A DNA stretch of 64,000 bases from Pseudomonas sp. Teo4 (lineage in GTDB: Bacteria; Pseudomonadota; Gammaproteobacteria; Pseudomonadales; Pseudomonadaceae), in contig NZ_JAXCIL010000001.1 in NCBI RefSeq assembly GCF_034387475.1, positions 3,224,001-3,288,000 of the forward strand, in the 5' to 3' direction. Under the pieces are notes generated by a model. That model saw nothing but the letters and a program-made list of their open reading frames with translations. It did no database searches and was not told the DNA's origin. Made by a program: the position numbers and the translations under genes. This document shows, piece by piece, positions 53,650 through 62,831 of the stretch (its first letter is position 1; each line of letters starts with the position of its first letter).

Positions 53650-56600
53650 TCAGCGCTGCGCGTACTGCAACACGACCTCCAACGGGTGACGCATCTGCCG
53701 CTCGGTCATGCGTTTGACCTGGCTACGGCACGAATACCCGGTCGCCAGCGGCTCGCCGTCCTTGTCCAGCTTGGTCGCCCAGGACTGCTCGAAGATGGTC
53801 CGCGAGGTTTCCTGGTTGCGCGCCTCGTGCCCATAGGTACCGGACATCCCGCAGCACCCGGTGGCCTCGGTCACAAGCTTGAGCCCCAGACGGGCAAACA
53901 CCTGCTCCCACTGTTTGGTGCTGGCCGGCACGTTGGTCTTCTCGGTGCAGTGGGCCATCAGGCGGAAGTTGCCCGGCGCGACCGCAGCCTGCTCTGGCAG
54001 CACATCCATCAACCACTCCTGCGGCAACAGGACTTTCGGGCACTCTTCCAGGCCTGGCACCTTCTGGTATTCCTGGCGGTAGACCAGGGTCATCGCCGGG
54101 TCCAGACCCACCAGCGGCACACCGCAGTCGGCCAGGGCCTTGAGCTGGGTGGCGTTGCGAATCGCAGCCTTGGCAAAGGCCCCCAGGAAGCCCTGCACGT
54201 GCAGCGGCTTGCCATTGGCGCTGTAAGGCGCCAGGAACACCCGGTGACCGAGACGGTGGGCCAGTTCAATGAACGACGCCAGCAGCGGCGTCTCGAAGTA
54301 GCGGGTGAAGGCATCCTGCACCAGCACGATGCTGCGCTCGCGCTGGGCCGGGGTCAGTTCACGCAGCGCCGGTACACTGGCCACACCCACACGGCAGCGA
54401 GTCAGCGTCGACTGGAAGTTGAATCGGCTGATCAGCGGGCTGTCGACCATGCCGACTTTGTCCGCCAGCAGCTTGCTCACCCATTTCGAGCCCATCACCG
54501 CGTTGTACAGCCCTGGCGCATGGGCCAGGTACGGAATGGTGAACTCCAGCGAACCGATCAGGTAGTCGCGCATAGGGCGTTGGTAACGGCCGTGATACAG
54601 CTCGAGGAAGCGCGAGCGGAAGTCCGGTACGTTGACCTTGATCGGGCACTGGCCCGCGCAGGATTTGCACGCCAGGCAACCGGCCATGGCGTCATACACC
54701 TCGTGGGAAAAGTCCTCCTGGCCCTGCTGACGTGCGCGGTTGTTGCGCAGGCGCGCCGGCAGGCCCTTGAGCCACGACACCTTGTTGCGCGCCGCCGCCA
54801 GCACGTCGATATCGGCCTCGCCCTGCAGGCGCAGCCATTCGCGCATCAGCGAGGCACGGCCCTTGGGCGAATGCTGGCGCTCGCGGGTGGCCTTCCACGA
54901 CGGGCACATGGCGTCGTTGGGGTCGTAGTTGTAGCAGGCGCCGTTGCCGTTGCAGTGCACGGCGCTAGGGAAGTCCTGCCACACGCGCTCGCTGATGGTA
55001 CGGTCGAGATCACCACGCAGGGTCACGCCGTCGACCGGAGTCAGGCCTTCGGCGCTGTCCGGCGGGGTGCAGATCTTGCCCGGGTTGAGCTGGTTGTGTG
55101 GGTCGAAGGCGCCTTTCAGGCGCTGCAGCGCCGGGTACAGCTCGCCGAAGTACTCCGGCACATACTCCGAACGCAGGCCCTTGCCATGCTCACCCCACAG
55201 CAGGCCACCGTAGCTTTTGGTCAGCGCTGCCACAGCGTCGGAAATCGGCTTGACCAGTGCGGCCTGGGCCGGGTCTTTCATGTCCAGCGCCGGGCGCACG
55301 TGCAGCACGCCGGCATCGACGTGGCCAAACATGCCGTAGGCCAGGCCGTAGCCATCGAGCAAGGCGCGGAAGTCGGCAATGTAGTCGGCCAGTTGCTCCG
55401 GTGGTACCGCCGTGTCTTCCACGAACGGCTGCGGGCGCACTTCGCCCTCGACGTTACCCAGCAAGCCTACCGAGCGCTTGCGCATGACGTAGACGCGGGT
55501 GACTGCCTCGGCGCCTTCCGCCAGGGTATGCCCCAGGCGCTCGACGCTGGTGTCCGCCTGCAAGTGTTCAACGAATGCCTGCACCCGGGCGTTGACCTCG
55601 GCCGGCTCATCGCCGCAGAACTCCACCAGGTTGATGCCCAGGGTCGGGCGCTCGGGGTCTGCCGGGAAGTACTCGGCCACGCTGTGCCAGACGATGTCCT
55701 TCATCGCCAGCATCAGCACCTTGGAGTCGACGGTCTCGATCGACAGCGGCTTGTGCGCCATCAGTGCGTTAGCGTCGCGCAGGGCGTCCATGAAGCTGGT
55801 GTAGCGTACGTTGACCAACACCGCGTACTTGGGAATCGGCAGCACATTGAGCTTGGCCTCGACCACATAGCCCAGCGAACCCTCGGCACCGCACAGCACG
55901 CTGTTGAGGTTGAAGCGGCCTTGCTCGTCGCGCAGGTGCGCCAGGTCATAGCCGGTCAGGCAGCGGTTGAGCTTGGGAAAGGTGCTTTCGATCAGCTCGG
56001 CCTGGTTCTCCTGGATGTCACGCGCCATGCGGTACACCTCGCCGACCCGGCCGGGCGCGGCACAGGCCTGCTCCAGCGCCGCATCGTCGATGGGCAGGCT
56101 GTGCAGGCGCTCACCACCCAGCAGCACGCTGTGCAGCTCCAACACGTGGTCGCGAGTCTTGCCGTAGGTGCAGCTGCCCTGCCCGCTGGCGTCGGTGTTG
56201 ATCATGCCGCCGACGGTGGCGCGGTTGGAGGTGGACAGTTCCGGGGCGAAGAACAGCCCATAGGGCTTGAGCGCGGCGTTGAGCTGGTCCTTGACCGTAC
56301 CGGCCTGGACACGCACCCAGCGCTCTTCGACGTTGATTTCGAGGATCTTGTTCATGTGCCGCGACAGGTCGACGACGATGCCGTCGGTCAGCGACTGGCC
56401 GTTGGTGCCGGTACCGCCGCCACGCGGGGTCAGCTTGACCTGCTGGAAGCGCGCATCGCCCATCAACGTAGCGACCCGCGCCACATCGTCGGCGTCCATC
56501 GGGAACACCGCTGCCTGGGGCAGACGCTGGTAGATCGAGTTGTCGGTGGCCAACACCGTGCGGGTGGCGTAATCGGCACTGATCTGGCCTCGGAAACCGC

Positions 56601-56670
56601 TGTTGCGCAGGGCTTCGAGGAATTCTGGGTAGTTGGCGCTCGGTGCACGGGTCGGCAGCTGGGCGATCAT
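53650..56670 (-). CDS. Large FAD- and Fe-S-containing 2-hydroxyacid dehydrogenase (YdiJ-like)
   Basis: 1006 aa. Domains in order: FAD-binding type 4 (about 40-270; RGGGTGTNGQSLTDGIVVDL, TVGGMINTDASGQG), FAD-linked oxidase C-terminal domain (about 300-540), then an iron-sulfur domain with CLACKSCAGQCPIKVNVPD and a CCG-type domain (CCGMSGTYGHE) near the C-terminus. This is the fused D-lactate / D-2-hydroxyglutarate dehydrogenase layout of E. coli YdiJ. Only one complete CxxCxxCxxxCP is obvious. The exact substrate is inferred from family only. Divergent from a LysR-type gene, its likely regulator. Confidence 0.85.
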   Translation of the reverse strand: MIAQLPTRAPSANYPEFLEALRNSGFRGQISADYATRTVLATDNSIYQRLPQAAVFPMDADDVARVATLMGDARFQQVKLTPRGGGTGTNGQSLTDGIVVDLSRHMNKILEINVEERWVRVQAGTVKDQLNAALKPYGLFFAPELSTSNRATVGGMINTDASGQGSCTYGKTRDHVLELHSVLLGGERLHSLPIDDAALEQACAAPGRVGEVYRMARDIQENQAELIESTFPKLNRCLTGYDLAHLRDEQGRFNLNSVLCGAEGSLGYVVEAKLNVLPIPKYAVLVNVRYTSFMDALRDANALMAHKPLSIETVDSKVLMLAMKDIVWHSVAEYFPADPERPTLGINLVEFCGDEPAEVNARVQAFVEHLQADTSVERLGHTLAEGAEAVTRVYVMRKRSVGLLGNVEGEVRPQPFVEDTAVPPEQLADYIADFRALLDGYGLAYGMFGHVDAGVLHVRPALDMKDPAQAALVKPISDAVAALTKSYGGLLWGEHGKGLRSEYVPEYFGELYPALQRLKGAFDPHNQLNPGKICTPPDSAEGLTPVDGVTLRGDLDRTISERVWQDFPSAVHCNGNGACYNYDPNDAMCPSWKATRERQHSPKGRASLMREWLRLQGEADIDVLAAARNKVSWLKGLPARLRNNRARQQGQEDFSHEVYDAMAGCLACKSCAGQCPIKVNVPDFRSRFLELYHGRYQRPMRDYLIGSLEFTIPYLAHAPGLYNAVMGSKWVSKLLADKVGMVDSPLISRFNFQSTLTRCRVGVASVPALRELTPAQRERSIVLVQDAFTRYFETPLLASFIELAHRLGHRVFLAPYSANGKPLHVQGFLGAFAKAAIRNATQLKALADCGVPLVGLDPAMTLVYRQEYQKVPGLEECPKVLLPQEWLMDVLPEQAAVAPGNFRLMAHCTEKTNVPASTKQWEQVFARLGLKLVTEATGCCGMSGTYGHEARNQETSRTIFEQSWATKLDKDGEPLATGYSCRSQVKRMTERQMRHPLEVVLQYAQR

Positions 56671-56822
56671 CGAAGGATGGCCTCTTGATATTGGCTAATT
56701 CACGGAAATCCTGTCACCTCGGCATGGGTCATTTCATGCACGGATGACGAATAGGCCCATGTTCCTGTAGTTTCGTCACAGGGGCAAACGGATAATCCTG
56801 CCGCTATCAATGACTTTTATGA

Positions 56823-57707
56823 ATGAATTACCGCCATCTGACCCCCTCCATGTCGCTGCTGCTGGCATTCGAGGCCGCCGCGCGGCATGAAAGCTATACC
56901 CGAGCCGCCGCCGAACTGTCCCTGACCCAGAGCGCGGTCAGCCGGCAAGTGCAGGCGCTGGAGCAGCAACTGGGCCTGACCCTGTTCCGCCGCGAGGGCC
57001 GCCAGGTGCAGTTGACCGACGTCGGCCGCCTGTACCAGCGCGAGCTGAGCGAGGCGCTGGGACGCATCCGCAGCGCGACCCTGCAGGCGCTGGCCTACCA
57101 GTCCGGCGTCGGCACCCTGCGCCTGGCGACCCTACCCACCTTCGGCTCGAAGTGGCTGTTGCCGCGTCTGCACGCCTTCTACAGCGCACACCCCGGCATG
57201 CTGGTGCACATCCATTCGCGAATCGAAGCCATCAACTTTGACACCAGCGAGATCGACGCGGCCATCGGCGTGGCCAGCCATGACCTGCCGGGGCTGATCT
57301 GCCACCGCCTGCATGCCGAACAACTGGTGGTGATCTTGCCACCGGAGGCCAGCGGCGATGCCCAGGGCTGGAGCCCGGCGCGAATCAGTGAAGAAGTGCT
57401 GCTGAACGTTGCCAACAACCCCCACGCCTGGGGTGAGTGGTTCTCCCACCACGGCCTGCCCCACCGCTCGATGCGCCTGGGGCCTAGCTTCGAACTGACC
57501 TCTCACCTGATTCAGGCCGTACGCGCCGGGATCGGCATCGGCCTGGTGCCGCAGATTCTGGTAGAAGAGGAATTGGCCAAAGGCGAGCTGTTCAGCCCGG
57601 GGACGGCGTTTGCCAGCCAGCGCAGTTATTACCTTATCTACCCGCCGAGGAATGAGGCACTGCCATCGTTGCGGGCGTTTCGTGGCTGGTTGCTGGAACA
57701 GATCTGA
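56823..57707 (+). CDS. LysR-family transcriptional regulator (GcvA-like)
   Basis: 294 aa. N-terminal winged helix-turn-helix (LLLAFEAAARHESYTRAAAE, LSLTQSAVSRQVQALEQQL, residues 11-55) and a C-terminal substrate-binding domain (about 95-290), of the subgroup that includes GcvA and dehydrogenase regulators. The start lacks a clear Shine-Dalgarno; an overlapping out-of-frame ATG lies four bases upstream. It is divergent from the FAD/Fe-S dehydrogenase gene across 152 bp, suggesting it controls that gene. Confidence 0.88.
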   Translation: MNYRHLTPSMSLLLAFEAAARHESYTRAAAELSLTQSAVSRQVQALEQQLGLTLFRREGRQVQLTDVGRLYQRELSEALGRIRSATLQALAYQSGVGTLRLATLPTFGSKWLLPRLHAFYSAHPGMLVHIHSRIEAINFDTSEIDAAIGVASHDLPGLICHRLHAEQLVVILPPEASGDAQGWSPARISEEVLLNVANNPHAWGEWFSHHGLPHRSMRLGPSFELTSHLIQAVRAGIGIGLVPQILVEEELAKGELFSPGTAFASQRSYYLIYPPRNEALPSLRAFRGWLLEQI

Positions 57708-57724
57708 ATTTTTGCTGCCTGCAC

Positions 57725-57808
57725 TGGCCCTATCGCCGGCAAGCCGGCTCCCACATGAACTGCGCCGCTGCAATATTTGTGGGAGCCGGCTTGCCGGCGA
57801 TAGGGCCA
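57725..57808. repeat. Pair of REP elements, inverted, with paired flanks (CCGGC stem class)
   Basis: Facing canonical REP units (ATCGCCGGCAAGCCGG... and its complement), extended by TGGCCCTA / TAGGGCCA so that the whole 84-bp segment can fold on itself. It lies between convergent LysR and aroP genes. Confidence 0.88.
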
Positions 57809-57817
57809 TTACAGGCA

Positions 57818-57854
57818 ACAAAAAACCCGATGCCAGTCACCTGACATCGGGTTT
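57818..57854 (-). terminator. Intrinsic terminator of aroP
   Basis: Stem AAACCCGATG / CATCGGGTTT with a 12-nt loop; on the minus strand it runs into TTTTTTGTTG. It starts 19 bp after the aroP stop codon. Confidence 0.85.
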
Positions 57855-57872
57855 CGTTTTCACCGCCAGCGC

Positions 57873-59291
57873 TTACTTGGTCGCAGTCCCAGCCGCACCA
57901 TTGGCCTGCGTCCCACGCTTGCTCTTGAGCACGTAGAACACGAACATCGCCACCAACCACACCGGAATCGCATACACCGACACCTGGATGCCTGGAATCT
58001 GCAGCATGATGCCCAGAATCAGGACCACGAAGGCCAGGCAGATGTAGTTGCCGTAGGGGTACCACAGCGCCTTGAACAGCGGCTTCTGGCCGGTACGATC
58101 CAGGTGCTGACGGAACTTCAGGTGCGAGTAGCTGATCATCGCCCAGTTGATCACCAGGGTCGCGACCACCAGCGACATCAGCAACTCCAGTGCATTCTGC
58201 GGAATCAGGTAGTTCAGCAGCACCGCAATCAGGGTCACCGCCGCCGATACCAGAATCGAACGCACCGGCACACCGCGCTTGTCGACCTTGGCCAGGGCCG
58301 CCGGAGCGTCACCTTGCTCGGCCATGCCCAGCAGCATGCGGGCGTTGCAGTAAGTGCCGCTGTTGTACACCGACAGCGCTGCGGTCAGTACCACGAAGTT
58401 CAACAGGTGGGCGGCCACATCGCTGCCCAGCAGGGAGAACACCTGCACGAACGGGCTGCTGCCGTAGCTGCCGCCAGAGGCGTCGATGCTGGCGACCAGG
58501 TTGTCCCATGGAGTCAGCGACAACAGCACCACCAGCGCACCGATGTAGAAGATCAGGATGCGATAGATGACCTGGTTGATGGCCTTGGGGATGACGGTTT
58601 TCGGCTTGTCGGCCTCGGCTGCGGTGAAACCGAGCATTTCCAGGCCACCGAAGGAGAACATGATGAACGCCAGCGCCATGACCAGGCCGCTCACGCCATG
58701 CGGGAAGAAGCCGCCATGCGCCCACAGGTTGGTCACCGAGGCATCCGGGCCGCCGCTGCCGCTGGTCAGCAGGTAGGCACCCAGGCCGATCATGCCGACA
58801 ATGGCCGCGACCTTGATGATGGCGAACCAGAATTCGGCTTCACCGAACACCTTCACGTTCATCAGGTTGATGAAGTTGATCAGCAGGAAGAAGCCAGCCG
58901 CCGTGACCCACGTCGGGATCTCCGGCCACCAGTAGTGAATGTACTTGCCGACCGCCGTGAGCTCCGACATGCCCACCAGGATGTACAGCACCCAGCAGTT
59001 CCAGCCCGACAGGAAGCCGGCGAAACCGCCCCAGTACTTATGGGCAAAGTGGCTGAACGAACCGGCCACCGGCTCTTCGACGATCATTTCGCCCAGCTGG
59101 CGCATGATCATGAAGGCGATGAAGCCGCAGATGGCGTAGCCGAGGATCATCGACGGGCCGGCGGATTTCATCACGCCTGCCGAGCCAAGGAACAGACCGG
59201 TACCAATCGCGCCGCCGAGGGCGATCAACTGGATATGGCGGTTCTTCAGGCCCCGCTTGAGCTCGCCTGAATGCGTGTTTTGTCCACTCAT
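57873..59291 (-). CDS. aroP: Aromatic amino acid permease AroP
   Basis: AroP imports phenylalanine, tyrosine and tryptophan with protons. The 472-aa product is an amino acid/polyamine/organocation permease with 12 helices: GLKNRHIQLIALGGAIGTGL (TM1 and its substrate loop), LGEMIVEEPVAGSFSHFAHK and AYSVYNSGTYCNARML-like region in TM8. I chose the ATG at 59291 with AGGTGA nine bases upstream. Its position near phhAB and the Crc motif in its leader suit phenylalanine uptake; exact specificity within the AroP/PheP group is inferred. Confidence 0.88.
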   Translation of the reverse strand: MSGQNTHSGELKRGLKNRHIQLIALGGAIGTGLFLGSAGVMKSAGPSMILGYAICGFIAFMIMRQLGEMIVEEPVAGSFSHFAHKYWGGFAGFLSGWNCWVLYILVGMSELTAVGKYIHYWWPEIPTWVTAAGFFLLINFINLMNVKVFGEAEFWFAIIKVAAIVGMIGLGAYLLTSGSGGPDASVTNLWAHGGFFPHGVSGLVMALAFIMFSFGGLEMLGFTAAEADKPKTVIPKAINQVIYRILIFYIGALVVLLSLTPWDNLVASIDASGGSYGSSPFVQVFSLLGSDVAAHLLNFVVLTAALSVYNSGTYCNARMLLGMAEQGDAPAALAKVDKRGVPVRSILVSAAVTLIAVLLNYLIPQNALELLMSLVVATLVINWAMISYSHLKFRQHLDRTGQKPLFKALWYPYGNYICLAFVVLILGIMLQIPGIQVSVYAIPVWLVAMFVFYVLKSKRGTQANGAAGTATK

Positions 59292-59916
59292 GAACGAAGT
59301 CACCTGCATTGTTTTTATCTGTGACGGAATCGGACCCACCGCGCTCGTGGCGCAGCGGAATGGGCAAGGTGGTTACCTTGGGTTTCTTGTACAAAGGGAC
59401 CGCCGGGGCGGATCAGCCGGGCTTGGACAAGAGTGCGCGGTACGCAAAAGGGTCACAGGTAAAACGCGGCGCACTGTATACCCCTGCAAACGCGCAGGCG
59501 TCAACGCGTTGCGTCGTTTCCTCGGGAAAAAACGCAGCGGTCCTGTGGTGTAGGCCATCGAAGGCGGAGTGATCGGCGTACATGGCGCCTCCATTTGTTG
59601 TTCTGTAGGCCCAGCTCTGCGGATGGGCTTCTTGCACTCGGCAATGCCGGCTATATCAGCGTGGCACGGGGGTTTGGGCAATAGGGCGGCAGCCGGCGAG
59701 GAGGTTTTGCGGGGCGCTTGGCGGCAAGTTCTGTTTACAGAAAAGGTTGCCGGTCAGGGAAATCTGAAGAATCCGTACAATTTTCTTTACAAGGCGGTTT
59801 GAAAACTTGCCAGTCATCGGAAAATTTCTTTTTGCTCAATATCTTGGGTCGGCGGCGGGATCGCACAGGCACAAAAAAGCCAGCCCGAAGGCTGGCTTTT
59901 TCAACGCCGCTGCAGA
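59292..59916. other. Intergenic region between aroP and rluB
   Basis: 625 bp; short open frames exist but none has a binding site, family resemblance or convincing codon use. Near aroP, TTGTTTTT (59309-59316) is AAAAACAA on the mRNA strand, a perfect Hfq/Crc motif 17 nt before the start codon. The rest should contain the aroP promoter; at the far end lies the rluB terminator. Confidence 0.55.
59874..59901 (-). terminator. Intrinsic terminator of rluB
   Basis: Twelve-bp perfect stem AAAAAGCCAGCC / GGCTGGCTTTTT with a 4-nt loop; on the minus strand the T run follows. It lies 15 bp past the rluB stop codon. Confidence 0.92.
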
Positions 59917-60981
59917 TCAACCACGCGGCTTGCCGCGACCACGACCAGCTGGCTTGTCACCATCCGGCTTGGCGGGACGCTTGCGCATCTCGCTCGGGCG
60001 CTCGGCAACGGTGCTGCCACGGCTGCTCTTGCGCGGGGCTTCTTCGCGCGACTGACGCGCAGGGCGCTCGGTTGCACCCGCCTCATGCGCGGGGCGCAGG
60101 CTGCGCACGCGCTCGTTGCGGCCCATCGGACGGGTCGACTTGCGCTGCATGCGCTCCATCTTGTCCTTGGCCTTGAGGTTCATGGCCGGCAGCGCCACAG
60201 GCTGCAGGCCCACTTCTGCGGCCAGGATGTCGATCTCGCCCTGGGTCATTTCGCGCCAGCGGCCCATCGGCAGGTCGGAGTTCAGGAACACCGGACCAAA
60301 GCGCACACGCTTCAGGCGGCTGACCACCATGCCCTGGGATTCCCACAGACGACGAACCTCACGGTTACGGCCTTCCATCACCACACAGTGGTACCAGTGG
60401 TTGAAGCCTTCACCGCCGGGTGCTTTCTGGATGTCGGTGAACTTGGCAGGGCCGTCTTCGAGCATCACGCCGGCCTTGAGGCGCTCGATCATCTCGTCAT
60501 CCACCTCGCCACGTACACGCACAGCGTATTCGCGGTCCATCTCGTAGGACGGGTGCATCAGGCGGTTGGCCAGCTCACCGTCAGTGGTGAACAGCAACAG
60601 GCCGGTGGTGTTGATGTCGAGGCGACCGATGTTGATCCAGCGGCCCTCTTTCGGGCGCGGCAGGCGGTCGAACACGGTCGGACGGCCTTCCGGGTCGTCG
60701 CGGGTGCAGATTTCGCCATCGGGCTTGTTGTACATGATCACCCGGCGGGTGGCCTCGGCAGCCTCTTCGCGCTTGATCAGCTTGCCATCGACGGTGATGG
60801 CGTCATGCAAGTCGACGCGCAGGCCGAGGGTGGCCTCGACGCCGTTGACCTTGATGCGGCCTTGGCTGATCCAGGCCTCGACGTCACGGCGCGAACCGAC
60901 GCCAATGCGCGCCAGCACTTTCTGCAGCTTTTCGCCGGATGGAGGGGTGGGTTGGCTGTCTTGCAGGTCTTGCTCACTCAT
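59917..60981 (-). CDS. rluB: 23S rRNA pseudouridine(2605) synthase RluB
   Basis: RluB makes pseudouridine 2605 in 23S rRNA. The 354-aa product has an N-terminal S4 RNA-binding domain (LQKVLARIGVGSRRDVEAWI, residues 19-38) and the RsuA/RluB catalytic domain with the active-site Asp in GRLDINTTGLLLFTTDG. The last 90 residues form a long basic tail (PARQSREEAPRKSSRG, GDKPAGRGRGKPRG), common in gamma-proteobacterial RluB. It follows scpB on the same strand. Confidence 0.94.
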   Translation of the reverse strand: MSEQDLQDSQPTPPSGEKLQKVLARIGVGSRRDVEAWISQGRIKVNGVEATLGLRVDLHDAITVDGKLIKREEAAEATRRVIMYNKPDGEICTRDDPEGRPTVFDRLPRPKEGRWINIGRLDINTTGLLLFTTDGELANRLMHPSYEMDREYAVRVRGEVDDEMIERLKAGVMLEDGPAKFTDIQKAPGGEGFNHWYHCVVMEGRNREVRRLWESQGMVVSRLKRVRFGPVFLNSDLPMGRWREMTQGEIDILAAEVGLQPVALPAMNLKAKDKMERMQRKSTRPMGRNERVRSLRPAHEAGATERPARQSREEAPRKSSRGSTVAERPSEMRKRPAKPDGDKPAGRGRGKPRG

Positions 60982-61142
60982 CTGGGCACCTCCCGGTGTA
61001 CGAATGAAATAGGGGCTTTGGCGACGAACGTGCCAAAAGGGTCGCGCATCATACGCGGTTCGGCGGGGGAACGCACTGGAGGGTAGTGGGTTTTATAGGT
61101 GGGGTGAAGATTTTCTGCCCGATGGTCTTTGCGAAGCCTGTA

Positions 61143-61205
61143 CTGGCCTCATCGCCGGCAAGCCGGCTCCTACAGGGTCCGTGTAGGAGCTGGCGATGAG
61201 GCCGG
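61143..61205. repeat. REP pair with one truncated unit
   Basis: Left unit is canonical (ATCGCCGGCAAGCCGGCTCC), right unit begins GTAGGAGCTGGCGATGAGGC and lacks half of its palindrome. The outer flanks (GGCCTCATCG / CGATGAGGCC) still pair. Between rluB and scpB. Confidence 0.75.
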
Positions 61206-61222
61206 TACAGGCAACCTAGGGT

Positions 61223-61990
61223 TCAAGGCTCGAACTTGCCTTCTTCCTCAACAGAGGCCTCAGGCTCTTCCTCACGCAAATCATCGAAGTCGGTCTTCAG
61301 CCCCTCTTCCATGGCATCCAGCTCCACCAGCAAGCTGCGGAAACTGGTCTCCTCCTTCGGCTCGGCAACCTCTTCCTCGACCAGGCTGGCATCGGCCAAC
61401 GCCTGCAGGTGCGCCGGCACCGGTGCATCGTCCGGGTCCAGCAACGGCTCCGGCTCCATCTCGCGCAATTCGGCCAGTGCAGGCAACTCTTCGAGGCTCT
61501 TGAGGTTGAAGTGGTCAAGGAACGCCTTGGTGGTAGCGAACATCGCCGGCCGGCCAGGCACCTCCCGGTAACCGACCACACGTATCCACTCCCGCTCCAT
61601 CAAGGTCTTGATGATGTTGCTGTTCACCGCCACACCGCGTACATCCTCGATCTCGCCGCGGGTAATGGGCTGGCGGTAGGCGATCAATGCCAGAGTCTCC
61701 AGCAATGCACGGGAATAGCGCTGCGGGCGCTCTTCCCATAGCCGCCCCACCCAGGGTGCGAAGTCCTCGCGAATTTGCAGGCGATAGCCGCTGGCCACCT
61801 CCTTGAGTTCGAAGGCACGGCCGGTGCAGGACTTGCCCAGCACTTCCAGCGCCTTCTTGAACACCTTGGGGTCGGGCCGCTCGGCCTCTTCGAACAGTTC
61901 GTACAAGCGCTCCAGGGATTGCGGCTTGCCCGAGGCAAGCAGAAACGCCTCGATCAGCGACGCCAGGTCGCGGGGTTCATTCAGATTCAT
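61223..61990 (-). CDS. scpB: Segregation and condensation protein ScpB
   Basis: ScpB binds ScpA and modulates the SMC chromosome condensation complex. The 255-aa product has the two winged-helix domains of the family (SLIEAFLLASGKPQSLERLY and LALIAYRQPITRGEIEDVRG) and an acidic C-terminal extension of about 75 residues (EEEVAEPKEE, DLREEEPEASVEEEG). The ATG at 61990 overlaps the end of scpA by 14 bp, so they are coupled. Confidence 0.94.
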   Translation of the reverse strand: MNLNEPRDLASLIEAFLLASGKPQSLERLYELFEEAERPDPKVFKKALEVLGKSCTGRAFELKEVASGYRLQIREDFAPWVGRLWEERPQRYSRALLETLALIAYRQPITRGEIEDVRGVAVNSNIIKTLMEREWIRVVGYREVPGRPAMFATTKAFLDHFNLKSLEELPALAELREMEPEPLLDPDDAPVPAHLQALADASLVEEEVAEPKEETSFRSLLVELDAMEEGLKTDFDDLREEEPEASVEEEGKFEP

Positions 61991-62831
61991 CGGATTCTTC
62001 GACAGACTCGGCCCGAAGACGGACATGGATCGGGGCGAAAGCCTCATTTTGCACCAGTTCGATCAGCGATTCCTTGACCAGCTCCAGAATCGCCATGAAC
62101 GTCACCACCACACCAAGCTTGCCCTCGTCGACGCTGAAAAGCTCGATGAACGGCACGAAACCGCCGCCCTTGAGGCGCTCGAGCACTTCGCTCATGCGCT
62201 CGCGGGTCGACAGCGCCTCTCGGGTGATCTGGTGGCTTTCGAACAGGTCGTTGCGGCGCATCACCTCGGCCATGGACACCAGCAGTTCCTCCAGGCTGAC
62301 CTGGGGTAACAACTTGCGCACTTTGGCCTGCGGGGCCTCCAGGCTAGGCACGACGATATCGCGGCCAACCCGTGGCAATTCGTCGATGCCCTCGGCTGCG
62401 GCCTTGAAGCGCTCGTACTCCTGAAGGCGACGGATCAGCTCGGCGCGTGGGTCGCCTTCTTCTTCCTCGACTTCCGACGAGCGCGGCAACAGCATGCGCG
62501 ACTTGATCTCGGCAAGCATCGCGGCCATCACCAGGTACTCGGCGGCCAGCTCCAGGCGCACGCTCTTCATCAGTTCGACATAACCCATGTACTGGCGGGT
62601 GATCTCCGCCACCGGGATGTCGAGGATGTCGATGTTCTGCTTGCGGATCAGGTACAGCAAAAGGTCCAGCGGGCCTTCGAAGGCTTCGAGGATCACTTCC
62701 AGCGCATCCGGTGGAATGTAAAGGTCCACCGGCATTTCGGTCAGGGCTTCGCCGTACACCAGCGCCAACTGCAATTGCTGGGGCAACTCGGCTTCGGCGG
62801 CCTGAGCCTCGGGAGCGTCTACTTGGCTCAC
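61977..62831 (-). CDS. scpA: Segregation and condensation protein ScpA
   Basis: ScpA is the kleisin that bridges SMC heads. The 284-aa product has the N-terminal signature EAFEGPLDLLLYLIRKQNID and the C-terminal winged helix (VVVTFMAILELVKESLIELV). I chose the GTG at 62831, which overlaps the yciO stop (GTGA) and gives the N-terminus typical of Pseudomonas ScpA; an ATG 11 codons earlier would overlap yciO by 37 bp. Confidence 0.92.
   Translation of the reverse strand: MSQVDAPEAQAAEAELPQQLQLALVYGEALTEMPVDLYIPPDALEVILEAFEGPLDLLLYLIRKQNIDILDIPVAEITRQYMGYVELMKSVRLELAAEYLVMAAMLAEIKSRMLLPRSSEVEEEEGDPRAELIRRLQEYERFKAAAEGIDELPRVGRDIVVPSLEAPQAKVRKLLPQVSLEELLVSMAEVMRRNDLFESHQITREALSTRERMSEVLERLKGGGFVPFIELFSVDEGKLGVVVTFMAILELVKESLIELVQNEAFAPIHVRLRAESVEESDESE

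Noticed and set aside
53686..56688. 1000-codon open frame on the plus strand opposite the FAD/Fe-S dehydrogenase gene
   Set aside because: Long antisense frames are common in GC-rich DNA; the translation is His/Arg/Gln/Val-rich without any domain, while the minus strand encodes clear FAD and Fe-S motifs.
59569..59802. 77-codon frame between aroP and rluB
   Set aside because: No binding site, no family resemblance, and codon use unlike the neighbours.
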